Source: Limimaricola cinnabarinus (lineage in GTDB: Bacteria; Pseudomonadota; Alphaproteobacteria; Rhodobacterales; Rhodobacteraceae). Taken from it: a stretch of 64,000 nucleotides of DNA. The position numbers and the translations under genes were made by a program. The stretch covers positions 63,362 through 127,361 of the forward strand of contig NZ_KZ304953.1 in assembly GCF_002723615.1 (NCBI RefSeq), written 5' to 3'. How positions within the stretch are numbered: the stretch's first letter is position 1; each line of letters starts with the position of its first letter. The notes beneath the pieces were generated by a model. The model saw only the letters and a program-made list of their open reading frames with translations. It was not told the origin of the DNA and searched no databases. Of the stretch, positions 27,057 to 37,193 are shown in pieces.

Positions 27057-28445
27057 TCAGGCGTGGATCGCGCCGTCGCCCAGCGCCAGCGCCGCCTCGC
27101 GCACGGCTTCCGAATAGGTCGGATGGGCGTGGCAGGTGCGGGCCAGATCCTCGGCCGCGGCGCCGAACTCCATCGCCACGCAGACCTCGTGGATGAGGTC
27201 GCCCGCCATCGGGCCGATGATATGCGCGCCGAGGATGCGATCGGTCTCCTTGTCGGCGAGGATCTTCACGAAGCCCTCGGCCGAATGGTTGGCCTTGGCG
27301 CGCGCATTGCCCAGGAAGGGGAACTTGCCGACGCGGTAGCCGCGGCCCTCTTCCTTGAGCTGCTCCTCGGTCTTGCCGACGGTCGCCACCTCGGGGTGGG
27401 TGTAGACCACGCCCGGGATCACCTCGTAGTTCACATGGCCCTTCTGTCCGGCGAGGATCTCGGCGATCGCCACGCCCTCATCCTCGGCCTTGTGCGCCAG
27501 CATCAGCCCCGGCACCGCGTCACCGATGGCATAGACGCCGTCGACGCTGGTCTTGAAGTGGTCGTCGATCCTGATCTGGCCGCGCTCGGTCATCTCGACG
27601 CCGAGCTCTTCGAGGCCGAGTCCCTCGACGTAAGGTTTCCGCCCCGTGGCCACGAGCACGGTGTCGACGGTGAGGCTCTCCTCGCTGTCATCCTTGCGGC
27701 TCTTCCAGGTGACCTTGGCCTTGTCGCCCTCGACCGTCACGCCCTGCACCGCCGCGCCGAGCACGAATTTCAGCCCCTGCTTGGTCAGGATCTTCTGGAA
27801 GTTGCGGGCGACCTCGGCATCCATGCCGGGCGTGATCGCGTCGAGATATTCGACCACGGTCACTTCCGCGCCCAGACGGCGATAGACCGAGCCCAGCTCC
27901 AGCCCGATCACGCCCGCGCCGATCACCACCATCTTCTCGGGGATCTTCTTGAGCTCCAGCGCGCCGGTGGAATCGACGACGATCTCGTTGTCGACCTCGA
28001 CATTCGGGATCGAGGAGGGGACGCTGCCGCTCGCGATCACGATGTTCTTGGCCTCGTGCGTCTCCTCGCCGACCTTGACCTTGCCCGCCTCGGGGATCGA
28101 GCCCCAGCCCTTGAGCCAGTCAATCTTGTTCTTCTTGAACAGGAACTCGATGCCGCCGGTGTTCTGACCGATGCTGTCGTTCTTGTAGGAGAGCATCTGC
28201 TGCCAATCGACGGTCGGCGTCTCGGCCTTCAGCCCCATCTTGGCAAAGTTGTGCTCGGCCTCGTGCAGCGCGTGGGTGGCGTGCAACAGCGCCTTGGAGG
28301 GGATGCAGCCGACATTGAGGCAGGTGCCGCCCAGCGTCTCGCGCCCCTCGACCACCGCGGTCTTGAGGCCGAGCTGGGCCGCCTTGATGGCGCAGACATA
28401 GCCGCCGGGGCCGGAGCCGATGACGATGAGATCGTAGGATGCCAT
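27057..28445 (-). CDS. lpdA: Dihydrolipoyl dehydrogenase (E3)
   Basis: The 462-residue flavoprotein has an N-terminal FAD motif ([22 protein letters not shown]), the redox-active disulfide [16 protein letters not shown], an NAD-binding motif ([21 protein letters not shown]) and a C-terminal interface domain with the active-site [15 protein letters not shown]. It reoxidises dihydrolipoamide on E2 and reduces NAD. The position downstream of odhA-odhB marks it as the E3 of the 2-oxoglutarate dehydrogenase complex, although it may serve other complexes too. Confidence 0.97.
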   Translation of the reverse strand: MASYDLIVIGSGPGGYVCAIKAAQLGLKTAVVEGRETLGGTCLNVGCIPSKALLHATHALHEAEHNFAKMGLKAETPTVDWQQMLSYKNDSIGQNTGGIEFLFKKNKIDWLKGWGSIPEAGKVKVGEETHEAKNIVIASGSVPSSIPNVEVDNEIVVDSTGALELKKIPEKMVVIGAGVIGLELGSVYRRLGAEVTVVEYLDAITPGMDAEVARNFQKILTKQGLKFVLGAAVQGVTVEGDKAKVTWKSRKDDSEESLTVDTVLVATGRKPYVEGLGLEELGVEMTERGQIRIDDHFKTSVDGVYAIGDAVPGLMLAHKAEDEGVAIAEILAGQKGHVNYEVIPGVVYTHPEVATVGKTEEQLKEEGRGYRVGKFPFLGNARAKANHSAEGFVKILADKETDRILGAHIIGPMAGDLIHEVCVAMEFGAAAEDLARTCHAHPTYSEAVREAALALGDGAIHA

Positions 28446-28464
28446 GGAGTGTCTCCTGTGGGTG

Positions 28465-28875
28465 TCAGACGAGGGCCAGGCCGATCATGCCGATGGTGGC
28501 GAGAAACCCCACCAGCCAGATCAGCGAGCGCCAAGGGCGCAGCCCGAAGAAATAGGCGGGCACGTAGACGATGCGCGCGCCCAGATAGGTCCAGGCCAGA
28601 AGGCCCGACAGACCGGTGGTCTTGTCGCCGAGGATCAGCACGACGACCGCGAGGGTGAAGAGGATCAGCCCCTCGAAATGGTTGTTGAGCGCCCTGTAGA
28701 GCCGCCCTGTCCGCACGCTCGCCTGTTCCTCGAGCGGGCGGCCGAGCCGCTGCGGATCGCGCGGGGAGAGCGTCTTGCCGAAGCCGAGCTCCATGTTGGC
28801 GCGCAGCGACAGCCAGCCGAACTGCGCGCCCTGCAGCAGCCCCGCATAGGCCAGCGCCTGCAATTCGGGCGCCAT
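28465..28875 (-). CDS. MAPEG family membrane protein
   Basis: The 136-residue protein has four predicted helices and the MAPEG pattern [21 protein letters not shown] followed by [24 protein letters not shown] proteins include glutathione-dependent enzymes acting on lipophilic substrates, but many bacterial members are uncharacterised. It lies between lpdA (19 bases) and a second MAPEG gene (16 bases) on the same strand, within the 2-oxoglutarate dehydrogenase gene run. Confidence 0.87.
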   Translation of the reverse strand: MAPELQALAYAGLLQGAQFGWLSLRANMELGFGKTLSPRDPQRLGRPLEEQASVRTGRLYRALNNHFEGLILFTLAVVVLILGDKTTGLSGLLAWTYLGARIVYVPAYFFGLRPWRSLIWLVGFLATIGMIGLALV

Positions 28876-28891
28876 CAGCGCGGGCCCCGGC

Positions 28892-29278
28892 TCAGAGGGC
28901 GGCGATGTAGAGATAGAGCGTGGCGAGAAAGCCCAAGGCCCAGACGCCGGTGCGCAGCCAGGGGATGCCCGCCGGGTAGATCACCGCATAGGCCGCCCGT
29001 GCGAGCAGGAAGAGCTGTGCCGCCATAAGCGTGCCGCCCCCCGTGGCCTCGCGCAGCACGAGGATCAGCACCGCGGGCGCGAAGAGCGCCATGGCCACGA
29101 CCGAATTGGACAGGCAGCGCTCCATCCGCCCGGCCATGCCGGTCAGCCGGGGCATGTCGTCGCGCGGGCGCGCCAGCATGGGCAGGCCGACCTGCGCCCA
29201 TGCCGTCAGCACCTGCACCACGAGAATGATCAGAACGAGCAGCCCGTAAAGCGCCAGAATCCCGAGTTCGCCGGACAT
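28892..29278 (-). CDS. MAPEG family membrane protein (second copy)
   Basis: The 128-residue protein has four helices and a MAPEG-like core (GRMERCLSNSVVAMALFAPAVLIL, ARAAYAVIYPAGIPWLRTGVWALGF). It is clearly divergent from its neighbour but of the same family, with the conserved asparagine and arginine positions of the second helix. The enzymatic activity is unknown. The two genes are adjacent and same-strand, so the products may act together. Confidence 0.85.
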   Translation of the reverse strand: MSGELGILALYGLLVLIILVVQVLTAWAQVGLPMLARPRDDMPRLTGMAGRMERCLSNSVVAMALFAPAVLILVLREATGGGTLMAAQLFLLARAAYAVIYPAGIPWLRTGVWALGFLATLYLYIAAL

Positions 29279-29359
29279 GATGAGCCTCCCACGACCGATA
29301 CATCCCCGACGAGCATAGCACGATCGGGCGCATTTCGCGTATCGGGGCGGGAAGGGGCA

Positions 29360-29602
29360 TCAGGCGGTCTCTAGGAAGGTGCAGGTCATGGCGCCGCCAA
29401 AGCCCTGCTCCTTGGCGATCCAGCCTTCGGCGCGCTTGCGGTCGTTGACGTCGAACAGCACCAGCACGGTCGAGCCGTGATCGGCGTCGCGCCAGATCTG
29501 CAGCTGGCTGAGGCCCGCCTGCATCCGCGTCTCGTAATCATCGTCGAAGGCGGTCTTCCACGAGGCGTAGTCGGGGGTGTCGATCTGGCAGAGCATCTGC
29601 AT
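29360..29602 (-). CDS. Small conserved protein, dimeric alpha-beta barrel-like (80 aa)
   Basis: The 80-residue protein (MQMLCQIDTPDYASWKTAFD, then STVLVLFDVNDRKRAEGWIA) has the beta-alpha-beta pattern of small ferredoxin-like or antibiotic-monooxygenase-type folds. I cannot assign a named family with confidence. It lies between odhB (57 bases) and the MAPEG genes on the same strand, inside the complex's gene run. No cofactor motif is visible. Confidence 0.65.
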   Translation of the reverse strand: MQMLCQIDTPDYASWKTAFDDDYETRMQAGLSQLQIWRDADHGSTVLVLFDVNDRKRAEGWIAKEQGFGGAMTCTFLETA

Positions 29603-29659
29603 GGCGCGCGCCTTTCTTGAACAACGGGGCCGGGCTCAACGCCCGGCCCCGCGCGGAGT

Positions 29660-30904
29660 TCAGAGGTCCATCAGCAGGCGGCGCGGGTCTTCCAGCGCCT
29701 CCTTGACGCGCACGAGGAAGGTCACCGCGCCCTTGCCGTCGACGATGCGGTGATCATAGCTCAGCGCCAGATACATCATCGGCCGGATCTCGACCTTGCC
29801 GTTGATCGCCATCGGGCGTTCCTGGATCTTGTGCATCCCGAGGATGCCCGACTGCGGCGGGTTGAGGATCGGCGAGGACATCAGCGAGCCGTAGACGCCG
29901 CCATTCGAGATGGTGAAGGAGCCGCCCTGCATGTCGGCCATGCCGAGCTTGCCGTCGCGCGCCTTCACGCCCATCTCGGCGATCGACTTCTCGATCTCGG
30001 CAAAGCCCATGCTGTCGGCGTTGCGGATCACCGGCACGACGAGGCCGCTCGGCGTGCCGACGGCGACGCCCATGTGGACGTAGTTCTTGTAGACCACGTG
30101 ATCGCCGTCGATCTCGGCGTTGACGTCCGGCACCTCCTTCAGAGCATGCACGCAGGCCTTGGTGAAGAAGGACATGAAGCCGAGCTTCACGCCGTGCTTC
30201 TTCTCGAACAGCGCCTTGTACTCGTTGCGCAGTTCCATCACCGCGGTCATGTCCACCTCGTTGTAGGTGGTCAGCATCGCGGCGGTGTTCTGCGCCTCCT
30301 TGAGGCGGCGGGCGATGGTCTGGCGCAGGCGGGTCATCTTGACCCGCTCCTCGCGGTCGGCATCATCCGATGAGACGGGGCCACGGGCGGCGGGCTTGGA
30401 GGTCTCGGCCTTCTTCGGCGCGTTGAGCGCCTTCAGCACGTCCTCCTTCATGACCCGGCCATCCTTGCCGGTGCCCTTGACGTCGCCTTCCTTGAGGTCG
30501 TTCTCGGCCATCAGCTTCTTGGCCGAGGGCGCGTCCTCGGTGTCGCCTTTCGCCTCGCCCTTTTCGGCGGGCTCGCCCTCGGGCTCACCGGAGACATTGG
30601 TGGCCTCCTGCTGCTCCTTGGGACCGTCTTCCTTCGGAGCCTCGGGCTCGGCCTTCTCGGGCGCGTCGCCCTCGGAGACCTGCGCCAGCAGCGCGTCGAC
30701 GCCGACGGTGTCGCCTTCATTGGCGACGATCTCCGACAGCGTGCCGGCGACGGGAGAGGGGACCTCCACCGTCACCTTGTCGGTTTCGAGCTCGCACAGC
30801 ATCTCGTCCACCGCGACGGCATCGCCGGGCTTCTTGAACCAGGTGGCGACGGTCGCTTCCGAGACGCTCTCGCCGAGGGTGGGGACGCGGACTTCGGTGC
30901 TCAT
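29660..30904 (-). CDS. odhB: 2-oxoglutarate dehydrogenase E2, dihydrolipoyl succinyltransferase
   Basis: From the ATG at 30904 the protein has 414 residues. Residues 1-77 form one lipoyl domain with the lipoylated lysine in [11 protein letters not shown] proline/glutamate-rich linker follows, then an E3-binding domain ([20 protein letters not shown]) near residue 125. The catalytic domain ends [20 protein letters not shown], with the active-site histidine and aspartate. The single lipoyl domain and the LSYDHR.VDG form fit the succinyl transferase (SucB/OdhB) rather than pyruvate dehydrogenase E2. It starts two bases after odhA ends. Confidence 0.96.
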   Translation of the reverse strand: MSTEVRVPTLGESVSEATVATWFKKPGDAVAVDEMLCELETDKVTVEVPSPVAGTLSEIVANEGDTVGVDALLAQVSEGDAPEKAEPEAPKEDGPKEQQEATNVSGEPEGEPAEKGEAKGDTEDAPSAKKLMAENDLKEGDVKGTGKDGRVMKEDVLKALNAPKKAETSKPAARGPVSSDDADREERVKMTRLRQTIARRLKEAQNTAAMLTTYNEVDMTAVMELRNEYKALFEKKHGVKLGFMSFFTKACVHALKEVPDVNAEIDGDHVVYKNYVHMGVAVGTPSGLVVPVIRNADSMGFAEIEKSIAEMGVKARDGKLGMADMQGGSFTISNGGVYGSLMSSPILNPPQSGILGMHKIQERPMAINGKVEIRPMMYLALSYDHRIVDGKGAVTFLVRVKEALEDPRRLLMDL

Positions 30905-30906
30905 TC

Positions 30907-33870
30907 TCAGTTTCCTTCGATGCTCAGCGCTTCGTTCACCAGCGCTTCCTGTTGGGCCTTGTGCTGGCTGGCGAGGCCGGTCGCGGGCGAGGCGCTCGCG
31001 TGGCGGCCGACGTAACGGGGCCGCTTGTGCGCGGCGTCGATCCGGCTCAGCACCCATTCGATATTGGGCTCGATGAAGCTCCAGGCGCCCTGGTTCTTGG
31101 GCTCCTCCTGGCACCAGACCATCTCCGCCCCCTTGAACCGCTCAAGCTCCTTGACGAGCGACAGCGCCGGGAAGGGATAGAACTGCTCGATCCGCATCAG
31201 GTAGACGTCGTCGAGCCCGCGCGCGTCGCGCTCTTCCAAGAGGTCGTAATAGACCTTGCCCGAGCACATGACGACGCGCTTGATCTCTGCATCCGGCTTC
31301 AGCTCGGTGTCCGAATGGCCCTTCTCGGCATCGTCCCACAGCACGCGGTGGAAGGAGGAGCCGGTGGTGAAGTCCTCGGCATCCGAGATCGCCATCTTGT
31401 GGCGCAGGAGCGACTTGGGCGTCATCAGCACCAGAGGCTTGCGGAAGGTGCGGTGCAGCTGCCGGCGCAGGATGTGGAAGTAGTTCGCCGGCGTCGAGCA
31501 GTTGGCCACGATCCAGTTGTCGCCGCCGCACATCTGCAGGAAGCGCTCGAGCCGGGCCGAGCTATGCTCGGGGCCCTGGCCCTCATAGCCATGCGGCAGC
31601 AGCATCACGAGGCCCGACATGCGCAGCCACTTGGATTCGCCCGAGGAGATGAACTGGTCGAACATGATCTGCGCGCCATTGGCGAAATCGCCGAACTGCG
31701 CCTCCCACATCACCAGCGCGTTGGGCTCGGCCAGGGTGTAGCCGTATTCGAAGCCCAGCACCGCGTATTCCGAAAGCATCGAGTCGATGGCCTCGAACCG
31801 GGCCTGCCCCTCGCGGATGTGGTTGAGCGGGTAGTAGCGGTCCTCGTTCTCCTGGTTGATGAAGGCCGAGTGGCGCTGCGAGAAGGTGCCGCGGGTGCTG
31901 TCCTGCCCCGAGAGGCGAACCGGGTAGCCCTCGGTCAGAAGCGAGCCGAAGGCGATCGCCTCGGCCGTGGCCCAGTCGAAGCCGCGGCCGCTCTCGAACA
32001 TCTTGCCCTTGGCGTCGAGCAGGCGGCTGACGGTGCGGTGCAGCGGGAAGCCCTCGGGCGCGCGGGTGATGGCGCGGCCGATCTCGGTCATGGTCTTCTC
32101 GTCGATCGCCGTCTGGCCGCGCTGGTAGCTTTCGTGGTCGCGCCGGTCGAGATGGCTCCAGCGCCCGTCGAGCCAGTCGGCCTTGTTCGGGCGGTAGGAT
32201 TTCCCGGCCTCGAACTCGTCGCCGAGCATGGCCTGGAACTGGGTCTTCATGTCCTCGATCTCGCCCTCGGGGATCAGCCCGTCCTTGACGAGCCGCTCGG
32301 TGTAGAGCGTGAGCGTGGTCTTCTGGTTCTTGATCTTCTTGTACATCACCGGGTTGGTGAACATGGGCTCGTCGCCCTCGTTGTGACCGAAGCGGCGGTA
32401 GCAGAAGATGTCGATCACCACGTCCTTGTGGAACTTCTGCCGGAACTCGGTCGCCACCTTGGCGGCGTGCACCACCGCCTCGGGGTCGTCGCCGTTGACG
32501 TGGAAGATCGGCGCCTCGACCATCAGCGCGATGTCGGTGGGGTAGGGCGAGGAGCGCGAGAAATGCGGCGCGGTGGTGAAGCCGATCTGGTTGTTCACCA
32601 CGATATGCATGGTGCCGCCGGTGCGGTGCCCGGTCAGGCCCGACAGGCCGAAGCCCTCGGCCACGACGCCCTGGCCCGCGAAGGCCGCGTCGCCATGCAG
32701 CAGGATCGGCAGCACCTGGGTGCGCTCGGTATCGCCGAGCTGGCTCTGCTTGGCGCGCACCTTGCCGAGCACGACCGGGTTCACCGCCTCGAGATGCGAG
32801 GGGTTCGCGGTCAGCGACAGGTGCACCTTGTTGCCGTCGAACTCGCGGTCGGACGAGGCGCCGAGATGGTATTTCACGTCGCCCGAACCGTCGACCTCCT
32901 CGGGCTTGAAGCTGCCGCCCTGGAACTCGTGGAAGATCGCGCGGTAGGGCTTCTGCATGACATTGGCGAGCACCGAGAGGCGGCCGCGATGCGGCATGCC
33001 GATCACGATGTCCTTCACCCCGAGGCTGCCGCCGCGCTTGATGATCTGCTCCATCGCCGGGATCAGCGCCTCGCCGCCATCGAGGCCGAAGCGCTTGGTG
33101 CCCATGTATTTCACATGCAGGAACTTCTCGAAGCCCTCGGCCTCGACCAGCTTGTTGAGGATGGCGCGGCGGCCTTCCTCGGTGAACTTCACCTCCTTGC
33201 CATAGCCCTCGATCCGCTCCTTGAGCCAGGCCGACTGCTCGGGGTCCGAGATGTGCATGTATTGCAGCGCGAAGGTGCCGCAATAGGTGCGCTTCACCAG
33301 AGCGAGGATCTCGTTCATCGAGGCGATCTCGAGCCCGAGCACGTTGTCGATGAAGATCGGGCGATCCATGTCGGCCTTGGTGAAGCCGTAATTCGCGGGG
33401 TCGAGTTCGGGATGCGCGGTTTCCTCGCGCAGGCCCAGCGGGTCGAGATCGGCGGCGAGATGGCCGCGGATGCGGTAGGCGCGGATGATCATCAGCGCGC
33501 GGATGCTGTCGAGCACGGCGGCGCGCAGCTGTTCCTGGCTCAGCCCCACGCCCTTTTCGGCGGCCTTGGCGACGATCTTGTCGCGCGCGCCCTTGGCCTC
33601 GGCGGGGGCGGCCCACTGGCCGTCGAGCGCGGCGGTCAGGTCGTCATTGGGCTGCATCGGCCAGTCGGCGCGCGCCCAGGAGGGGCCGGCCGCTTCGGCA
33701 CGGGCGTCCGAGCCGGTGTCGCCGAGGCTGCGGAAGAACTCCTGCCACGCCTCGTCGACGCTCGAGGGATTCTCGGCATAGCGCGCGTGAAGCTGCTCGA
33801 TATAGTCGGCGTTCGTGCCTTGCAGGAAGCTGGAGGCGTGGAACACGTCGTTGGGGCTTTGATCGGTCAT
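30907..33870 (-). CDS. odhA: 2-oxoglutarate dehydrogenase E1 component
   Basis: The ATG at 33870 gives 987 residues, usual for E1o. The N-terminus contains the E1o linker to E2 ([23 protein letters not shown]). Catalytic and thiamine-diphosphate features are visible: [48 protein letters not shown] and [14 protein letters not shown]. It decarboxylates 2-oxoglutarate and passes the succinyl group to OdhB. It is co-directional with sucD, 109 bases downstream of it. That gap shows no strong terminator. Also called sucA. Confidence 0.97.
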   Translation of the reverse strand: MTDQSPNDVFHASSFLQGTNADYIEQLHARYAENPSSVDEAWQEFFRSLGDTGSDARAEAAGPSWARADWPMQPNDDLTAALDGQWAAPAEAKGARDKIVAKAAEKGVGLSQEQLRAAVLDSIRALMIIRAYRIRGHLAADLDPLGLREETAHPELDPANYGFTKADMDRPIFIDNVLGLEIASMNEILALVKRTYCGTFALQYMHISDPEQSAWLKERIEGYGKEVKFTEEGRRAILNKLVEAEGFEKFLHVKYMGTKRFGLDGGEALIPAMEQIIKRGGSLGVKDIVIGMPHRGRLSVLANVMQKPYRAIFHEFQGGSFKPEEVDGSGDVKYHLGASSDREFDGNKVHLSLTANPSHLEAVNPVVLGKVRAKQSQLGDTERTQVLPILLHGDAAFAGQGVVAEGFGLSGLTGHRTGGTMHIVVNNQIGFTTAPHFSRSSPYPTDIALMVEAPIFHVNGDDPEAVVHAAKVATEFRQKFHKDVVIDIFCYRRFGHNEGDEPMFTNPVMYKKIKNQKTTLTLYTERLVKDGLIPEGEIEDMKTQFQAMLGDEFEAGKSYRPNKADWLDGRWSHLDRRDHESYQRGQTAIDEKTMTEIGRAITRAPEGFPLHRTVSRLLDAKGKMFESGRGFDWATAEAIAFGSLLTEGYPVRLSGQDSTRGTFSQRHSAFINQENEDRYYPLNHIREGQARFEAIDSMLSEYAVLGFEYGYTLAEPNALVMWEAQFGDFANGAQIMFDQFISSGESKWLRMSGLVMLLPHGYEGQGPEHSSARLERFLQMCGGDNWIVANCSTPANYFHILRRQLHRTFRKPLVLMTPKSLLRHKMAISDAEDFTTGSSFHRVLWDDAEKGHSDTELKPDAEIKRVVMCSGKVYYDLLEERDARGLDDVYLMRIEQFYPFPALSLVKELERFKGAEMVWCQEEPKNQGAWSFIEPNIEWVLSRIDAAHKRPRYVGRHASASPATGLASQHKAQQEALVNEALSIEGN

Positions 33871-33979
33871 GGCAGGATCCTCGATCCTCGGGGCAATAAC
33901 TCTGGATGCGCCGGCCCAGATAGGGCGCGCGGCGCGGATGTCAGGGGCGGGGGCCCGAAGGTCCCCGCCCAAACCGGTT

Positions 33980-34861
33980 TCAGCCGATGGCCTTCTTGAC
34001 CGCTTCGCCCAGCGTGGCGGGGCTGTCGGCGACCACGATCCCGGCGGATTTCATCGCCTCGATCTTGCTCTCCGCGTCGCCCTTGCCGCCCGACACGATG
34101 GCGCCGGCATGGCCCATGCGGCGGCCCGGAGGCGCGGTGCGCCCGGCGATGAAGCCGGCGGTGGGCTTCCAGCGGCCCTTCTTGCGCTGCTCGGCGAGGA
34201 ACTCGGCGGCCTCTTCCTCGGCGGTGCCGCCGATCTCGCCGATCATGATGATCGACTGGGTCTCGTCGTCGTCGAGGAACATGTCGAGGATGTCGATATG
34301 CTCGGAACCCTTGATCGGGTCGCCGCCGATGCCGACGGCCGTCGACTGGCCGAGGCCCATGTCGGAGGTCTGCTTGACCGCCTCATAGGTCAGCGTGCCC
34401 GAGCGGGACACGACGCCCACCGAGCCGCGCTTGTGGATGTGGCCGGGCATGATGCCGATCTTGCAGGCGTCCGGCGTGATGACACCGGGGCAGTTCGGCC
34501 CGATCAGCCGGGTCCTGGAGTTCTCCAGCGCCCGCTTGACCTTCATCATGTCGAGCACCGGGATGCCCTCGGTGATGCAGATCACCAGCTCCATCTCGGC
34601 GTCGATCGCCTCCATGATGCTGTCGGCGGCAAACGGCGGCGGCACGTAGATGACCGACGCATTGGCCTCGGTCCTGGCCTTGGCCTCGTGCACGCTGTCG
34701 AACACGGGCAGGTCGAGATGCGTCTGGCCGCCCTTGCCCGGCGTGACGCCGCCGACCATCTTGGTGCCGTAGGCGATCGCCTGCTCGGTGTGGAAGGTGC
34801 CCTGGCTGCCGGTCAGGCCCTGGCAGATGACCTTGGTGTTTTCGTCGACGAGAATCGCCAT
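33980..34861 (-). CDS. sucD: Succinyl-CoA synthetase alpha subunit
   Basis: The 293-residue protein has a CoA-binding Rossmann start ([21 protein letters not shown]), the [20 protein letters not shown] segment and the phospho-histidine in [16 protein letters not shown]. With SucC it converts succinyl-CoA to succinate while making ATP or GTP. The start lies 5 bases after the sucC stop, indicating one operon. Confidence 0.98.
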   Translation of the reverse strand: MAILVDENTKVICQGLTGSQGTFHTEQAIAYGTKMVGGVTPGKGGQTHLDLPVFDSVHEAKARTEANASVIYVPPPFAADSIMEAIDAEMELVICITEGIPVLDMMKVKRALENSRTRLIGPNCPGVITPDACKIGIMPGHIHKRGSVGVVSRSGTLTYEAVKQTSDMGLGQSTAVGIGGDPIKGSEHIDILDMFLDDDETQSIIMIGEIGGTAEEEAAEFLAEQRKKGRWKPTAGFIAGRTAPPGRRMGHAGAIVSGGKGDAESKIEAMKSAGIVVADSPATLGEAVKKAIG

Positions 34862-34866
34862 TGCTG

Positions 34867-36060
34867 TTATCCCTTCACCGCTTTGACGATCTTCTCGGCG
34901 GCGTCGGACAGGTTGTCCGCCGCGATCACGTCGAGACCGGAATTGTTGATGATCTCCTTGCCCTGATCGACATTCGTCCCTTCGAGACGCACGACCAGCG
35001 GCACCTGCAGACCGACTTCCTTGACGGCCGCGATCACGCCCTCGGCGATGACGTCGCAGCGCATGATGCCGCCGAAGATGTTGACGAGGATGCCTTTGAC
35101 GTTCTCGTCCGAGGTGATGATCTTGAACGCCTCGGTCACCTTCTCCTTGGTCGCGCCGCCGCCCACGTCGAGGAAGTTGGCGGGCTCGGCACCCTTGAGC
35201 TTGATGATGTCCATCGTCGCCATGGCGAGGCCCGCGCCGTTGACCATGCAGCCGATCTCGCCGTCGAGCGCGATGTAGTTCAGGTCATACTTGGAGGCGG
35301 CCAGCTCCTTGCTGTCCTCCTCGGTCTCGTCGCGCAGCGCGGCGATGTCGTCATGGCGGTAGATCGCGTTGCCGTCGAAGCCCATCTTGGCGTCGAGGCA
35401 TTTCAGATCGCCCTTGTCGGTGACGATCAGCGGGTTGATCTCCAGCATCTCCATGTCCTTCTCGAGGAAGAGACGGTAGAGCGTGTCCATCAGCTTGACG
35501 CACTGTTTCACCTGCTGGCCTTTCAGCCCCAGCGAAAAGGCAATGCGGCGGCCGTGATAGGGCTGGTAGCCGGTGGCCGGATCGACGGAGAAGGACAGGA
35601 TCTTCTCGGGCGTCTTCTCGGCGACCTCCTCGATGTCCATGCCGCCCTCGGTCGAGCAGACGAAGGAGACGCGGGAGGTGGCGCGGTCGACCAGCAGCGC
35701 GAGGTAGAGCTCGGTCTCGATCTCCGAGCCGTCCTCGATGTAGATGCGGTTGACCTGCTTGCCCGCCGGGCCGGTCTGATGCGTGACCAGCGTGCGGCCG
35801 AGCATCTTCTTGGCCTCTTCGGCGGCTTCCTCGACCGATTTGGCAAGGCGGACGCCGCCCTTTTCGCCGGCATCGGCTTCCTTGAAGCTGCCCTTGCCGC
35901 GGCCGCCCGCGTGGATCTGCGCCTTCACGACCCAAAGCGGGCCGTCGAGCTCGCCCGCCGCGGTCTTCGCCTCTTCCGCACGCATCACCGGACGCCCGTC
36001 GGAAACGGGCGCGCCGTAGCTGCGCAGAAGGGCCTTGGCCTGATATTCGTGGATGTTCAT
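34867..36060 (-). CDS. sucC: Succinyl-CoA synthetase beta subunit
   Basis: The ATG at 36060 ([20 protein letters not shown]) yields 397 residues, the standard length. The ATP-grasp features include [20 protein letters not shown] and [20 protein letters not shown]. The C-terminal domain has [20 protein letters not shown] and [14 protein letters not shown]. It leads the run sucC-sucD-odhA-odhB. Its upstream region contains a pair of GTGATCAC boxes about 100-125 bases before the start that also occur before sdhC. Confidence 0.98.
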   Translation of the reverse strand: MNIHEYQAKALLRSYGAPVSDGRPVMRAEEAKTAAGELDGPLWVVKAQIHAGGRGKGSFKEADAGEKGGVRLAKSVEEAAEEAKKMLGRTLVTHQTGPAGKQVNRIYIEDGSEIETELYLALLVDRATSRVSFVCSTEGGMDIEEVAEKTPEKILSFSVDPATGYQPYHGRRIAFSLGLKGQQVKQCVKLMDTLYRLFLEKDMEMLEINPLIVTDKGDLKCLDAKMGFDGNAIYRHDDIAALRDETEEDSKELAASKYDLNYIALDGEIGCMVNGAGLAMATMDIIKLKGAEPANFLDVGGGATKEKVTEAFKIITSDENVKGILVNIFGGIMRCDVIAEGVIAAVKEVGLQVPLVVRLEGTNVDQGKEIINNSGLDVIAADNLSDAAEKIVKAVKG

Positions 36061-36157
36061 GGACCGGTCCTCGGTTGCCGTGATTTGGCCCTTTGAACCA
36101 TACCGCGCGCCACAGAAGAACCGGTTTGTGCCGCCGACACCCGAAAAACCCACCGTT

Positions 36158-36186
36158 GTGATCACGCGAAAAATTCATGTGATCAC
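36158..36186. promoter_or_regulatory. Paired GTGATCAC operator-like boxes upstream of sucC
   Basis: Two perfect 8-bp palindromes GTGATCAC lie at 36158-36165 and 36179-36186, exactly 21 bp start to start. The flanks TTGTGATCACG and ATGTGATCACAA extend the similarity. They are 98-126 bases before the sucC ATG in the 231-base gap to the upstream glycosyltransferase gene. The same pair with the same spacing occurs before sdhC. The spacing is two helical turns, so two dimers could bind the same face. The regulator is unknown. Confidence 0.75.
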
Positions 36187-36291
36187 AATAGGCGCGGGCC
36201 GGGCAGTCGGGGAGGAGCGCTTTGGGGAAAGGGGCGTGTGCCTGCGCGAATCCCGGCCTCGGCCCCCCTTGCTCGGCGGGCCTGACAGCGG

Positions 36292-37170
36292 TCAGGCGCT
36301 CTTGAGCCGGTTCAGCCGCCTGCGCAGTCCCTTCTTGATCTGCTTGCCCTTGCTGACCACCGCCTTGCCGGCGGTGGGCTTCTTTTTCGCGGGCATGCGC
36401 GGCAGGCCGATGGGCTGGTCCTTCAAGGACCAGTCGCGGGTCAGCAGGCGGCGGGCATGGCGGTAGATCTTCGGCTCCACGCATTCCTTGAGATCGAAGG
36501 GCTGGGTCGGATCGCCCGGCTCCATCTTGTCGAGCCGCATCAGGTGCAGAATTCGCGGCGCGCCCATCTTCGGCTCCCGCCGGTCGAGCGCGGGGACATG
36601 CATCATGTTGTATTCGACCGGCAGCGCCACGAAGCGCAGATCCGATTCATAGAGCATGCGGCGGAAGGTCGGCTGGTCGAGATTGGCCTCCGAATCCCGC
36701 ACCGCATCTTCCCAGCGCTGCAGGAAATCGGTCAGGGCCGGGGTGCGGCGCAAGGCCAGCACGCCGGTATTGATCACCGGAAAGCTGCGCGGCACGTCGG
36801 CATCGGCATAGCCCATGCCGCGCCGGCGCACATTGCCGTGGCAGCCCGCGAATTCGAAGCGGTCGAGAATGTCGAACAGCTCCCAGACCGGGGCGAGAAA
36901 GATGAGATCGGCATCGAGCATGACCGTCCGCTCGAAGCGCGACCGCCGCATCGCCTCCATCTTGGGGCGGTGCCAGACATGCTCGACCTTGTGGATCTGG
37001 TCGAACACCGGATCGTCGATGTCCTGGTCGGTGAAGAGATCGACCTGCGCTTCCGGCATCACCATGCGCAGATTGCGCGCCGCGCGCTGCGCCATGATGG
37101 TGTAGCGCGGGCTTGTCGCGGCAAAGACGAAACCGCGATCGGAGGGCGCGGCGGCGGGCTGAGAAGTCAT
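36292..37170 (-). CDS. Glycosyltransferase-like protein (GT-A fold, paralogue 1)
   Basis: The 292-residue protein begins with GFVFAATSPRYTIMAQRAARNL and has the metal-binding DxD motif in ERTVMLDADLIFLAP, with INTGVLALRR and a conserved EYNMMHVP later. This layout matches GT-A nucleotide-sugar transferases (GT8-like). The last 40 residues are strongly basic. It is a paralogue of the next gene, 23 bases away. The acceptor is unknown, and no polysaccharide genes are nearby. Confidence 0.75.
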   Translation of the reverse strand: MTSQPAAAPSDRGFVFAATSPRYTIMAQRAARNLRMVMPEAQVDLFTDQDIDDPVFDQIHKVEHVWHRPKMEAMRRSRFERTVMLDADLIFLAPVWELFDILDRFEFAGCHGNVRRRGMGYADADVPRSFPVINTGVLALRRTPALTDFLQRWEDAVRDSEANLDQPTFRRMLYESDLRFVALPVEYNMMHVPALDRREPKMGAPRILHLMRLDKMEPGDPTQPFDLKECVEPKIYRHARRLLTRDWSLKDQPIGLPRMPAKKKPTAGKAVVSKGKQIKKGLRRRLNRLKSA

Positions 37171-37193
37171 GTCGAGGTCCTGGAATGAGGGGC

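Noticed and set aside
30952-33999. Plus-strand open frame of about 1000 codons opposite odhA
   Set aside because: The opposite strand encodes a complete E1 with catalytic motifs. The plus frame is a codon-bias artefact without motifs.
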